Position numbers and translations under genes: made by a program. From PNNG01 sp046291695 (GTDB lineage: Bacteria > Bacteroidota > Bacteroidia > UBA7662): DNA of 64,000 bases. Shown here piece by piece: positions 8,213 to 17,572 of the stretch; the stretch's first letter is position 1; each line of letters opens with the position of its first letter. Under the pieces are notes generated by a model, which worked only from the letters and a program-made list of their open reading frames with translations, searched no databases and was not told the DNA's origin. The stretch is taken from assembly GCA_046291695.1 (NCBI GenBank), contig JBKBSO010000007.1, forward strand, positions 94,258-158,257, given 5' to 3'.

Positions 8213-9325
8213 ATGAAAAAGCTTTTTTGGCTTGTATCGGTGTTGCTGACTACAAGCCTAATTTCTATTGCACAAGTGGTAGATGAGGATGATGACGACG
8301 ATTACGATTATGGCGATGTAGAGTTAGCCGATGGCGCCATGTCGAAAACCTATGCCAACTCACGCATCGTAGGCACTTCGCCACAGCGCTTTGTAAGTGT
8401 GGGCTGGGATTGGCAAGCCCCTTACGACATGACTTTTTCGCAAATTCGCGACAATTGGGCTGAAGGCACCGAACTAGCTCCCGGAGAACAGGCCTTGGGT
8501 CGTGCTTATTATACGGGAGGATTTCGCTTGAACGCCAACATCCCCGTAATTTCACGAAATGACATTATTTGGCAAATGGGTGCCACTTATTGGGATACTC
8601 GCTACAACATCAGTGGCATGAGCGGTGATAGTTCGGGACGAGTCGCCCTTTCGACACTCAACGATCGTGGATTGCGCACCGGGGGCATTAATACCACCAT
8701 CTATAAACCGCTCAACGAATTTCAATTTATCCTTTTTCAGGCTTCGGTGGATATGAGTGGTGATTACGGTTGGGGCTTGCAAAATGAGGTGCGTACTTCG
8801 GTGGCTGCCTTGTGGGGGAAGCGACCCAATGAGCGCAAACAATGGGCGGTGGGTATTTCACGGACCTATCGGGTAGGCGCCATGAACTACATTCCCATTT
8901 GGTTGTATAACTGGACCGCCCCAAACCGAAAGTGGGGTATTGAAGCCCTCTTACCGGCACGCGGTGCCATACGATACAATATCGATCGAAAAAGCATGGT
9001 TTTGGGGGGCTTTGAGCTTGAAGGCCAAACCTACCGCCTGAATAGCCTATCCGACAATTTAGATGCAGCCGGCTTAACCCCCGGTAGTTTGGAAATTCGA
9101 AGGGGTGAACTTCGTCCAAGAATTGAATACATGCGCCAGCTTACCGGCTATTTTTGGTTAGGGGTACAAGCTGGTTATCGCATCAATTACAGTTACGATG
9201 CCGACATTCTCCCTGGTGGACGAGAATTCTTTCGTGGATTTTTTGGAGACCAGCCCTTTGCTATGCTCAACAGCATTGGAAATGCCCCATATGCACAGAT
9301 TACCATCAACTTTGTAAGTCCATAA
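8213..9325 (+). CDS. DUF6268-like outer-membrane beta-barrel protein
   Basis: A 370-residue exported protein. A signal peptide (about 1-20) precedes a strikingly acidic linker of Asp/Glu/Tyr (about 21-36). The rest alternates polar and hydrophobic residues in about 10-12 strands, such as FRLNANIPVISRNDIIWQMGA, FWLGVQAGYRINY and AQITINFVSP at the C-terminus. This is the layout of the Bacteroidota DUF6268 outer-membrane family. It closes the operon that begins at 7210. A transport or structural role is possible; nothing in the sequence fixes a substrate. Confidence 0.75.
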   Translation: MKKLFWLVSVLLTTSLISIAQVVDEDDDDDYDYGDVELADGAMSKTYANSRIVGTSPQRFVSVGWDWQAPYDMTFSQIRDNWAEGTELAPGEQALGRAYYTGGFRLNANIPVISRNDIIWQMGATYWDTRYNISGMSGDSSGRVALSTLNDRGLRTGGINTTIYKPLNEFQFILFQASVDMSGDYGWGLQNEVRTSVAALWGKRPNERKQWAVGISRTYRVGAMNYIPIWLYNWTAPNRKWGIEALLPARGAIRYNIDRKSMVLGGFELEGQTYRLNSLSDNLDAAGLTPGSLEIRRGELRPRIEYMRQLTGYFWLGVQAGYRINYSYDADILPGGREFFRGFFGDQPFAMLNSIGNAPYAQITINFVSP

Positions 9326-9384
9326 ACTTGCAGGAAGCTTTGTTAAGGCCATTTATTTCACTCGCCTTAAAACCCATGAACAAT

Positions 9385-9423
9385 GTACACATGCAGCCGG
9401 TTAGCCTACCGCTGCATGTGTAC
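9385..9423. terminator. Perfect 13-bp inverted repeat between convergent genes
   Basis: GTACACATGCAGC (9385-9397) pairs without mismatch with its reverse complement at 9411-9423. A 3-bp extension (GGT/ACC) with one bulged C gives a 6-nt loop. It lies between the convergent outer-membrane and methyltransferase genes, so a terminator role is likely, but no T-run follows on either strand. Confidence 0.5.
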
Positions 9424-9475
9424 TAACCGCTTCCGACCCTTGAGGAGTTCCGTTCCGCTGCAAATCAAGGCCTCG

Positions 9476-10672
9476 CTAGCCACATTTCTTACACACCACA
9501 CAAAGCCCTTCCCCCTCCAGGCTTTTAGTAAAGCACAACTGCGCATCTTCCCCTTCAGCCATATTCAAACGTTGGCGAATTGCTGCTACTTCGAGCCCAA
9601 AATCGCGCTTGGCTATATGTGCCCGCTGAATACCCAAGGCAAGGAGCTGCTGCTTAAGTCGTTTCGGCTTATAGGATAAAACAGCCTCAATTTTCCAAAT
9701 ACGTCCGGGGTAGTCTGGAACCCATTCATCTCCCACAAACCAAGCAGCATGGGCATTCATTGCACACAGGCCGTTTTGTGCGGCATGAGCACGGTCGAGG
9801 CGGGTTTTAATGAGGCCGGCATGAGGCTCGTAAAAAAACTGTCCGGCCTTAGGTTGCGCTATGGCTGGCGTAGCCTTCTGCGTATCATCGAATTGGTGCC
9901 GAAGCTGGCCTTGATCGTCGAGTAAGATGGCTTGTTGTTGGGCAATTCCCGAGTAGCCTGGTTCCAGCTCAAAAAGCAATTCTTTCAATTCGTTATGCAA
10001 ACAAATAGCGTACACATTTTTGATGTGAGGCAGCTGTTTGATGCAGGCCGAAATATCTAACATGGGGGAGCCTTTGATAAAAATCTGATCAAACTGCAGA
10101 AGTAGTCGAGGCAGCATTTGGAGCAGATCAGGCTGCGATTGACTGAAGTCAAACACGCGTTTCCCTCCTGGTCGGCGATCGGGGTCGAGGTATACACAGC
10201 CCCGGGGAGCTATTTCGTCTAGCGCTTTTTCAGCGGTGGTATGCAGGATTTGGGCTTTCCTATGATCCTTGAAGTTGTGTTTTAGTAAATTGGCATGCGT
10301 TTCATCAGCTTCAACCAATACCAAACGCTTGTGTTTGAAGCCTGCATACCAGGCATCCACACCAGCTCCGGCACACAAATCGGTGAAAGCATCACCGGCA
10401 AACAAGCCTGCTTTGTAGCGCGCCACAGCTTCGGGTGTACATTGTTCAAAACTTTTTGTGGTCAATAGCCAGCTACGTGCCTGCAGCAAAGGAATCTTTT
10501 TAGCGGCTTTCTGCTGAAGATGAAGCTGTTCGAGTACCCATTTGGCATCTGCTCCAAAAAATTTTATCGCCGCATTCAAACAGGTCTCAGGCTTATCCTG
10601 GGCATGTTTTTGCAAAAACTCCTTGGCCTGACTACCACTCAGTACGGATATTCGATTTTGATCAGTGGACAA
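9476..10672 (-). CDS. Class I SAM-dependent methyltransferase with THUMP-like domain
   Basis: A 398-residue cytoplasmic protein. The SAM-binding Rossmann core starts with AFTDLCAGAGVDAW (about 97-110) and continues with the acidic strand end LVEADE. The characteristic YLDPDRRPGGKRVFDF follows. The C-terminal part (about 230-398) matches the ferredoxin-like plus THUMP-like arrangement of the Porphyromonas PG_1098 family. Such proteins are expected to methylate RNA, probably rRNA or tRNA; the exact target is unknown. The only start available is TTG at 10672, because an in-frame stop lies 15 bp upstream and no Met occurs for a long way downstream. Confidence 0.85.
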   Translation of the reverse strand: MSTDQNRISVLSGSQAKEFLQKHAQDKPETCLNAAIKFFGADAKWVLEQLHLQQKAAKKIPLLQARSWLLTTKSFEQCTPEAVARYKAGLFAGDAFTDLCAGAGVDAWYAGFKHKRLVLVEADETHANLLKHNFKDHRKAQILHTTAEKALDEIAPRGCVYLDPDRRPGGKRVFDFSQSQPDLLQMLPRLLLQFDQIFIKGSPMLDISACIKQLPHIKNVYAICLHNELKELLFELEPGYSGIAQQQAILLDDQGQLRHQFDDTQKATPAIAQPKAGQFFYEPHAGLIKTRLDRAHAAQNGLCAMNAHAAWFVGDEWVPDYPGRIWKIEAVLSYKPKRLKQQLLALGIQRAHIAKRDFGLEVAAIRQRLNMAEGEDAQLCFTKSLEGEGLCVVCKKCG

Positions 10673-10701
10673 TAGAAAAAATTTTTAGCGTTATTTGTAG
10701 G

Positions 10702-10881
10702 ATGCGATGGGCTCAAATCCGAATTTTGTGCTTCGCTTTGATTGGCATTTGGCTGCTAACCGCCTGCCAGAAGCAAACTTGTCCGGCTTTCGAACAAACC
10801 GAACGCAGGATAGTTAAAAAGAAGAAAACTAAAAAGCAGTTGTACCGAAAAGATCGGGACCTCTTTGGAAATAAACGATAA
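10702..10881 (+). CDS. Very small lipoprotein with CPAF motif
   Basis: A 59-residue frame with ATG at 10702 and stop at 10879-10881. It has a clean lipoprotein signal: basic start, hydrophobic core and LLTAC with the lipidated Cys at 22. Five residues later comes CPAF, then a strongly basic tail rich in Lys and Arg. A second tiny lipoprotein 77 bp downstream shares the spacing lipid-Cys to CP(A/S)F, which argues that both are real genes. The function is unknown. The basic mature region could bind LPS, peptidoglycan or an acidic partner. Confidence 0.6.
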   Translation: MRWAQIRILCFALIGIWLLTACQKQTCPAFEQTERRIVKKKKTKKQLYRKDRDLFGNKR

Positions 10882-10957
10882 AACACCGCCTAGAAAAAAC
10901 GGCTGCCTCATAAGCCTGTATTTTTGAAGGCGATGTCAAATAAACTAATGTAAACAA

Positions 10958-11080
10958 ATGAAAAAGCGCATCATCGTTGCCCTGTTGTTGATCAGTGGAT
11001 TAGCATTTAGCTCATGCCATCGCAACAAATGCCCTTCTTTTAGCCAGGTAAACACCAGCGCAGAAGAAGCACGCGTTTAG
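10958..11080 (+). CDS. Very small lipoprotein with CPSF motif
   Basis: A 40-residue frame, ATG 10958 to TAG 11078-11080. It begins MKKR, has a hydrophobic core and a lipobox ending FSSC (Cys at 20), then HRNKCPSFSQV. The lipid-Cys to CPSF spacing matches the 59-residue gene just upstream, so it looks like a shortened paralogue lacking the basic tail. No function can be assigned. Confidence 0.5.
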   Translation: MKKRIIVALLLISGLAFSSCHRNKCPSFSQVNTSAEEARV

Positions 11081-11187
11081 CTGCATCATCCTGAATGACC
11101 CCGTTTTCTTTCGAAAAGAAAGTATAACCCCAATCGCTGTACCTAACCAGTACGTTTTCCTGCAAAGGGTTACAACACCCAATTTAC

Positions 11188-11958
11188 TCAATGCAAGTGT
11201 TCAAAAATAAACGCCCTGCCAAAATTCTGGCTAAGGGCGCTATTTGCAGGCCCAGGACTATGCACAAAGTAATAATGCTGCGGACGGGTTGATACATCCC
11301 AAAATGCCGCCGTATTCACATAAAAGCCAACGGCCGGTTCACCCGCATTGGCAATCTCAAGCAATTCATTGGCATCAAAATGTTCCTGAACCATCCGAGG
11401 CTGACCAAAACCACACAATTCATAATTAAACTGCTCGCCGGGAGCACTCCGGGCGTTTCCCTTGGCCTTTATGTGGATATAGCCCATGGAAGGCCCATGG
11501 TACATGCCATATAAAGGGTCTAAAAATCCACCGCCCATGCCTGCCGCATTGGTTAAAGAATCAATCCCAATCGCAAACCGAATGGCCTCATAAGTGCCTA
11601 CAGGCACCTCACTGAGTTGGATCAAAAAGAGCGTATTAAAATCAAGGACCACCAATTGTGGAGGTATATTCAGCGCTATCCAATTGCCTTTATCATTCAG
11701 CAAGGCAATCTGTGAAACATAATAGCGTAAACTGTCGAAACGGAGGCTATCTCCTGTTTCGGGATGCTCCATCCACTGGCGCATATAAAAGGCCTGCAGG
11801 TTTTCGCCCCAAATATGCTCCAGTTTAAGCAGGGCCTGCCCGTATTCAACCGGCTCAGGCGTAGTTGCCGGGTTTAGGTTTTCTTTTTTGCATGCCCCTA
11901 TCAGCATCAGGAGCATCAAAGCTAAAGGAAACCATTTGGTTGGAGTTGCGCTTTTCAT
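11188..11958 (-). CDS. MbnP-like lipoprotein
   Basis: A 256-residue lipoprotein: hydrophobic segment ending LIGAC, lipidated Cys about 23. The mature part matches the MbnP family (found with methanobactin loci and widely in Bacteroidota): an early strand with ALLKLEHIWG, a central block with IRFAIGIDS, then DPLYGMYHGPSMGYIHIKAKG, and histidines near the end in RPQHYYFVHSPGP. MbnP-type proteins are periplasmic and are thought to be metal, probably copper, related. A secreted multicopper oxidase lies two genes upstream on the same strand, which supports a copper setting. Confidence 0.82.
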   Translation of the reverse strand: MKSATPTKWFPLALMLLMLIGACKKENLNPATTPEPVEYGQALLKLEHIWGENLQAFYMRQWMEHPETGDSLRFDSLRYYVSQIALLNDKGNWIALNIPPQLVVLDFNTLFLIQLSEVPVGTYEAIRFAIGIDSLTNAAGMGGGFLDPLYGMYHGPSMGYIHIKAKGNARSAPGEQFNYELCGFGQPRMVQEHFDANELLEIANAGEPAVGFYVNTAAFWDVSTRPQHYYFVHSPGPANSALSQNFGRAFIFEHLH

Positions 11959-11992
11959 TTCCTAAAGTTGTGTGTTTTCATCCAAACCATCT

Positions 11993-13405
11993 TCAATAGC
12001 TAAGTACCCGTACAGTGTCAAGGTCGAGCCGCAACTGCAGCCAATTGGCCAGTTGTTGTTCTCTGGCCTTTCCCGGATATTCACGCCAGCGGACGAGAAT
12101 GGTGGGGATGGTGTCGGTTTGCATGCTTCCCATATCGGTTTCGGCCAAACGCGAAAAGCCTACTTTTTCAACCTTGGGATACTGCACCTGTATTTCCTGC
12201 GCAAGTTTTTTGTAGCTTACATTGCTAAGACGGTAACGTAAAAGCTCCTGTTCAAGTAAATGGATTTGTTCGTCTTTGTTTTGAAGCGCCGCTTCATTGC
12301 GCTTATATAAGTCTTCGAGTATGCCGGCACGCAATTCCTGGTTCAAACGCACAGCAGCTTCTCCATCTAAAGCACCGGCCTGATGCACAATGAGTTGGGT
12401 TTTACGGAGCCCTCGTTCTAGTAATTTGTTATTAAAATTTGCTATTTCCTCTTTACTCAAGGGTGCGCCCAAAAGTGAAATTTCGATGGTGGAAGTATCG
12501 GCACCATAATTCAACTCGGTTTTAATCACCTGGCGATTAGGAAATTCCAGATAATCCTGCACAAAACCCAAGGCCTTGGTCTTAAAAATCGACTGTTGAA
12601 TTACGTTGTATCCAATAAATACGCTAGGAATGATGGTGATCAACAAAAAAAGATAAATGCCGTAACGTGCTCTGGTTTCAGTTCGGGCATCTACAAAACC
12701 TACCCGATCAAACTTCAAGTAGCGTACAACAATGATGGTCGCAAAACTGATAAATACCGAGTTAATAAAAAAAAGATACATGGCCCCAAAAAAGAAGCTC
12801 ATATTTCCACTGGCAAGCCCAAAACCCGCCGTACACAAGGGAGGCATCAGGGCGGTAGCGATGGCTACCCCGGGCACTACATTCGACTTTTCGCGTCGCG
12901 AACCGGCCACAATACCTGCCAACCCACCAAAAAAGGCTATGCCCACATCAAAAATGGTAGGGGTAGTTCGCGCAAGGAGCTCCGACTGAACCTCCGAAAG
13001 CGGACTTATGGCAAAATAAATGGTCGAAGTAAGAATGCTTATCGCTACTGTCGTTGCAAAATTTCGCAATGACTTTTTGAGTAAGGCAAAATCCATAATC
13101 CCTACTGCCAATCCTGTTCCGATGATTGGACCCATCAAGGGCGAAATTAACATCGCACCAATGATCACCGCAGTTGCATTGGTATTGAGGCCAATTGAGG
13201 CAATAAAAATACTTGCCACCAAAATCCAAACGTTGACCCCTTTAAACTCTACATCCCTTCTGATCCCTTCAATGCTGCCTTTTTCGTCGGTACCTTCTTC
13301 GATGCTCGCTAATTTGTGCAGAAAAGCCTTCAAGCTAATCCACATCTGCCGAAGGTCGGTTGGCCCGGCATGAGGTTGCTCATTGGGTAAGCGTTCGTTT
13401 TGCAT
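11993..13405 (-). CDS. DUF389 family membrane protein
   Basis: A protein of about 470 residues. After a soluble N-terminal stretch, residues about 55-290 hold several hydrophobic helices with the DUF389 signature: ASIGLNTNATAVIIGAMLISPLMGPI, GLAVGIMDF, and the later FFGGLAGIVAGSR and PGVAIATALMPPLCTAGFGLA. The C-terminal 170 residues are soluble with a short coiled coil (about 380-420). The role of DUF389 proteins is unknown; transport has been suggested. An in-frame start at 13543 would add 46 residues rich in Cys and unlike any family member, so ATG 13405 (MQNERLPNEQ) was chosen. It ends 34 bp from the MbnP-like gene and may share its transcript. Confidence 0.85.
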   Translation of the reverse strand: MQNERLPNEQPHAGPTDLRQMWISLKAFLHKLASIEEGTDEKGSIEGIRRDVEFKGVNVWILVASIFIASIGLNTNATAVIIGAMLISPLMGPIIGTGLAVGIMDFALLKKSLRNFATTVAISILTSTIYFAISPLSEVQSELLARTTPTIFDVGIAFFGGLAGIVAGSRREKSNVVPGVAIATALMPPLCTAGFGLASGNMSFFFGAMYLFFINSVFISFATIIVVRYLKFDRVGFVDARTETRARYGIYLFLLITIIPSVFIGYNVIQQSIFKTKALGFVQDYLEFPNRQVIKTELNYGADTSTIEISLLGAPLSKEEIANFNNKLLERGLRKTQLIVHQAGALDGEAAVRLNQELRAGILEDLYKRNEAALQNKDEQIHLLEQELLRYRLSNVSYKKLAQEIQVQYPKVEKVGFSRLAETDMGSMQTDTIPTILVRWREYPGKAREQQLANWLQLRLDLDTVRVLSY

Positions 13406-13633
13406 GCCGCAAAATACGCATTTAGTAAGTTCGTCCAAACAGCACCCCAGAAGATCGTGCGTATTTATCGGCAGATGCTCCCAAAACCCACATTGAGCTA
13501 CATCCAAATAAATAATTCTCGGCCAGATGCACAGGCTATTCAATAGCCAAAGCAGCCATTCCCTTTAGCTGTATGTGCACAAGCTTCAACTGACAGATTC
13601 ACTTCACCCCATACAGGCTACCTATACGCCTAC

Positions 13634-15358
13634 TCAAGGCTGAATAAGCACCCGCGATCGGTGATAAAACTGTTTTCCCTTGGCTTCAAACAAATAAAAC
13701 CCCGGCTTTAGGTGCGCAACCTCAACTTGTCCATGTAAGGAATGGTGGCTTCCGCGGAGTACTTCACGTCCCTGTACATCATAACATATCCAGTCAATGG
13801 TCTGGTCGGCACCAGCCTCAACAGGCTTAGCAGGCCTAAAATAAAACTGATTACTGGCAGGATTTGGAAATATCACCAGGCCATTAGATGCAGATATATC
13901 TTGAACAGACGTACCAAAAGGCGATTTTACGATAAACTGCCCCATCATGCCATCATCCTCATGCGTAAGCATATGACAGTGATACATATACGGCAACGAA
14001 TCGTCCCAAAATGTTTCAAATTGCGTAATAAAGCGTACGTTGCCCATAGCCGGCACAAAAACCACATCCTTTCTACCCCGCAAATGCACCGGAGGCTGCG
14101 CCCCATTTATAGTAAGCACATAAAAAGGCACATCATGCAAGTGAAAAGGATGACCTATGGGCGTTTGGTTACGCAGTTCCCAAATTTCTATATTATTGAA
14201 AGGAATATATTCATTAATTACATGCATATCGAAATGCGCATTATTAATCATGAAAGGCCCTTGTATGGCGGTTGGGCCCATGTTGGCCGCCATAAACGTA
14301 AAAATCCTTGTGGTGTCGGCCTGATTAACCGTAAATGGTTGATGACTGACTAAGCTTGTTGGAATGTTGCTTACCGGAACATCACCCGGCACGCCCACTT
14401 GTATTTGAAGCAGGTTGAAGTTGGCGCCATTTCGTGGGTTTAGGCTGTAACCGGGCAACTGTTGCCCGGGCCCCATGCCGGGTTGTGCTGCACCATAAAT
14501 GGCATTGGCCAATTGACTGCCGTAATTCATCAGCTGCAGGCTCTGGCCTTGTTTGCCCGTTAGATTCACCAGAATTTCGGCACGTTCGCCGGGCGCCAGT
14601 TGCAGGCGGGTCATGGCCACGGGCGCGCTTAACAAACCGCCATCACTGCCTATCATGTGGAAGCTTTCGTTGGTACTCAAACCCACATTAAATACACGCT
14701 CCAAGGAGCCATTCAACAAACGGAAGCGAACGATTTGTGCTGGCAAGTTCACGAAGGGGTTGAGTGTGCCATTGAGCATGACCGCTGTATCGAGGTGCTG
14801 TCCAATGACAATTTGGTTGTTGCCGTCGAACTGCCGGGTTTGTAATACAATGGGAATGTCATCTACCCCATAAGTGCGGGGTAAATGGAGGGCCGCCTCT
14901 ACACTATCTCGCACAATGATGAAGCCAGCAGCTCCTTTGGCCACCTGTTCTGTGGTTTTATAATGTAAATGCGGATGATACCAATACGTTGATGCCCAAT
15001 CAAGCACCGTAAAATCAGGCGACCAGGTGGTGCCCGAAGGAATTACAATGTGTGGCCCACCATCATTGGCCGGCGATACATGTAACCCATGCCAGTGAAT
15101 GGTGGTGGTATCCGTCAACAGGTTTTGAACATGCATTTGCACATGTTGCCCGCTATTTAAAATGAGCGTAGGCGCCAAAAAAGGGCCGTTGATCCCCATG
15201 GTTTGGGTCATACTGCCCGGATAAAACTGCACGCTATCGTGTCGAATGTGTAGCTGTATGCTCGGCCCGCTTAAGGTGTCGGGAATATGCAAGGGGTTTT
15301 GGGCAGATGCCGCAAAATGTAACACCATGCTGATAAGCAGCAAAATGCGAATTCTCAT
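13634..15358 (-). CDS. Secreted multicopper oxidase with type IX sorting domain
   Basis: A 574-residue laccase-like enzyme starting at ATG 15358 with a signal peptide ending FAASAQ; the longer frame to 15436 adds 26 residues before the signal and is unlikely. All four copper-binding blocks are visible: HWHG (about 88-91), WYHPHLH (about 127-132), HPFHLHDVPF, and YHCHMLTHEDDGMM with the type 1 Cys, His and Met. The last 80 residues form a Por (type IX secretion) sorting domain: FPNPASNQFYF, YDVQGREVLRG, LKPGFYLFEAKG. It is therefore exported through the outer membrane and probably attached to the surface. It could oxidise Cu(I), Mn(II), Fe(II) or phenolics; copper handling fits the MbnP-like neighbour. 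Confidence 0.92.
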   Translation of the reverse strand: MRIRILLLISMVLHFAASAQNPLHIPDTLSGPSIQLHIRHDSVQFYPGSMTQTMGINGPFLAPTLILNSGQHVQMHVQNLLTDTTTIHWHGLHVSPANDGGPHIVIPSGTTWSPDFTVLDWASTYWYHPHLHYKTTEQVAKGAAGFIIVRDSVEAALHLPRTYGVDDIPIVLQTRQFDGNNQIVIGQHLDTAVMLNGTLNPFVNLPAQIVRFRLLNGSLERVFNVGLSTNESFHMIGSDGGLLSAPVAMTRLQLAPGERAEILVNLTGKQGQSLQLMNYGSQLANAIYGAAQPGMGPGQQLPGYSLNPRNGANFNLLQIQVGVPGDVPVSNIPTSLVSHQPFTVNQADTTRIFTFMAANMGPTAIQGPFMINNAHFDMHVINEYIPFNNIEIWELRNQTPIGHPFHLHDVPFYVLTINGAQPPVHLRGRKDVVFVPAMGNVRFITQFETFWDDSLPYMYHCHMLTHEDDGMMGQFIVKSPFGTSVQDISASNGLVIFPNPASNQFYFRPAKPVEAGADQTIDWICYDVQGREVLRGSHHSLHGQVEVAHLKPGFYLFEAKGKQFYHRSRVLIQP

Positions 15359-15468
15359 ACGAACAGATTTTAGTAAAATTAACTGCAAAACCCGAAACCT
15401 TATGTAACCGAGGTTACACAAACGCATTTTCACCATGTAGCAAAGCGGCTAAAAGTAGTTTCATAAAA

Positions 15469-17505
15469 CTAGCGTTCGCTTTTCAAACGCTCCTCGTACA
15501 TAAACAGCTCATCTCGAAGCCGGGCCGCATCCATAAAATCAAGCTCCCGGGCAGCCTTTTCCATTTTTTTCCGGGTTTCCTGTACCAGCTTTTGCAACTT
15601 CTCTGCACTGAGGTATTCGGTTACCGGATCGGCAACCATCTGCCCTTGCTCCGGTTCCAAATAATACTTCTTCCGGCTGTTGCTGCCGCTTCCACGGATA
15701 TCAAGCACGGCAGTTTGCCCCATAATTTCTTCCTTAGTCTTGCTAATGCCCTTAGGGGTAATGCCATGCTCCAGGTTATAGGCAATTTGTTTTTCGCGTC
15801 TTCGGTTGGTTTCATCCATGGTTTGACGCATAGACTCGGTAATCTTATCGGCATAAAAAATCACCCGGCCATTCACATTTCGGGCGGCGCGACCTGCCGT
15901 TTGCGTGAGTGAACGGCCTGAGCGAAGAAAGCCTTCTTTATCGGCATCAAGCACCGCCACCAGCGATACTTCTGGTAAATCAAGCCCTTCGCGCAAGAGG
16001 TTAACCCCAATGAGTACATCAAACTTCCCTAACCGTAAATCACGTAAAATCTCTACACGATCGAGTGTATCTACTTCACTGTGTATATAGCGACATTTAA
16101 TGCCCAAATTGGCCATATACTTCGCTAACTCCTCCGCCATGCGCTTGGTTAGTGTGGTCACCAAAACCCGATCGCCAGCTTCAATCCGCTTTTGGGTTTC
16201 GTTTAGCAAATCATCCACTTGTGTGGCCACCGGCCTCACTTCAATGGGTGGGTCGAGCAGACCGGTTGGCCGAATAAGCTGCTCCACCACCACCCCTTCG
16301 CTTTTCATCAGCTCATAATCGCCGGGTGTAGCGCTCACATACACCACCTGACTAGCCATGCCTTCAAATTCTTCAAACTTTAACGGGCGGTTATCAAGTG
16401 CAGCCGGTAACCTAAAGCCATGCTCCACCAGGTTAAGTTTGCGTGAGCGGTCGCCCCCGTACATTGCCCGCAATTGGGGAATAGTTTGGTGACTTTCGTC
16501 GAGAATGAGCAGATAATCGTTTGGGAAATAATCGAGCAAACAAAAGGGCCGATCCCCTGGATGCCGCTGGTCAAGATAACGCGAATAGTTTTCGATACCC
16601 GAACAATAACCCAACTCCCGAATCATCTCTAAATCGAAGGTTACACGCTCTTCCAGTCGCTTGGCTTCCAGAAAACGGCCTATCGACTTAAAATAATCGG
16701 CCTGACGTACCATGTCTTCCTGAATCTGAAAGAGCGTATCGGTCAGGCGTTCTCGTGGCGTTACGTAGTTGTTGGCCGGAAAGATGGCAATATCTTGCAT
16801 CTTTTCGAACGTGGCACCAGTTATTGGATCTACTGCCGCTATGTGGTCAATGTCGTCTCCAAAAAACTCAATGCGGTAAGCAAAATCGGCATAAGCCAGG
16901 AAAATATCTACCGTATCGCCCTTAACCCGAAAGCTGCCTCGGGTAAAATCGGCCGTGGTGCGCTTGTACAGGTTGTCGACCAGCGCATGCAACAAGGCAT
17001 TTCGAGCAATCCGATTTCCGACCGATAGGCGTATGACTTTATCGGTATAATCTTTCGGATTCCCCATACCGTAAATACAACTCACCGAGGCCACTACCAA
17101 CACATCGCGTCGACCGCTCATCAACGATGAGGTCGTTCGTAAGCGTAGCTTTTCGATTTCATCGTTGATGGCCAGGTCCTTCTCTATGTAGGTGTTGGTA
17201 GACGGAATAAAGGCTTCGGGCTGGTAATAATCGTAATAGCTCACAAAGTATTCCACCGCATTATTCGGAAAAAACTGCCTGAACTCCCCATACAGCTGGG
17301 CGACCAGGGTTTTGTTGTGGGTGAGCACCAGGGTTGGCTTCTGCACCTGCTCCACCACATTGGCCATGGTGAACGTCTTTCCCGACCCGGTAACCCCCAA
17401 CAATACTTGCGCAGGCTCACCCTCCCGAATGCCGGCTACCAATTGCCGGATAGCTTCTGGCTGATCGCCGGTAGGGGTATAAACGGAGGTAAGTTCGAAT
17501 GCCAT
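15469..17505 (-). CDS. uvrB: UvrABC system protein B (excision nuclease)
   Basis: A 678-residue DNA-damage recognition helicase of nucleotide excision repair, of normal length. The Walker A motif GVTGSGKT is near residue 40, followed by LTHNKTLVAQLYGEF. The beta-hairpin region YYDYYQPEAFIPSTNTYIEKD clamps damaged DNA, DESHQTIPQL is the Walker B box, and TAGRAARN with the C-terminal UVR domain (about 635-670) binds UvrA and UvrC. ATG at 17505 (MAFELTS) was chosen over a TTG two codons upstream. uvrA and uvrC are not in the window. Confidence 0.97.
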   Translation of the reverse strand: MAFELTSVYTPTGDQPEAIRQLVAGIREGEPAQVLLGVTGSGKTFTMANVVEQVQKPTLVLTHNKTLVAQLYGEFRQFFPNNAVEYFVSYYDYYQPEAFIPSTNTYIEKDLAINDEIEKLRLRTTSSLMSGRRDVLVVASVSCIYGMGNPKDYTDKVIRLSVGNRIARNALLHALVDNLYKRTTADFTRGSFRVKGDTVDIFLAYADFAYRIEFFGDDIDHIAAVDPITGATFEKMQDIAIFPANNYVTPRERLTDTLFQIQEDMVRQADYFKSIGRFLEAKRLEERVTFDLEMIRELGYCSGIENYSRYLDQRHPGDRPFCLLDYFPNDYLLILDESHQTIPQLRAMYGGDRSRKLNLVEHGFRLPAALDNRPLKFEEFEGMASQVVYVSATPGDYELMKSEGVVVEQLIRPTGLLDPPIEVRPVATQVDDLLNETQKRIEAGDRVLVTTLTKRMAEELAKYMANLGIKCRYIHSEVDTLDRVEILRDLRLGKFDVLIGVNLLREGLDLPEVSLVAVLDADKEGFLRSGRSLTQTAGRAARNVNGRVIFYADKITESMRQTMDETNRRREKQIAYNLEHGITPKGISKTKEEIMGQTAVLDIRGSGSNSRKKYYLEPEQGQMVADPVTEYLSAEKLQKLVQETRKKMEKAARELDFMDAARLRDELFMYEERLKSER

Positions 17506-17572
17506 GGACAAATGTAAATTTAGCGTATTAAGTTCATACCAAGGTTTGAGCCGCTAACATCCGGCTGTACTC

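Noticed and set aside
11993..13543. Longer DUF389 start adding 46 residues
   Set aside because: The added part is Cys-rich, lacks family similarity and precedes a good ATG at 13405.
13742..14353. 203-codon open frame on the plus strand
   Set aside because: It is antisense to the copper-ligand part of the multicopper oxidase and has an unlikely, Arg/Lys/His-rich composition.
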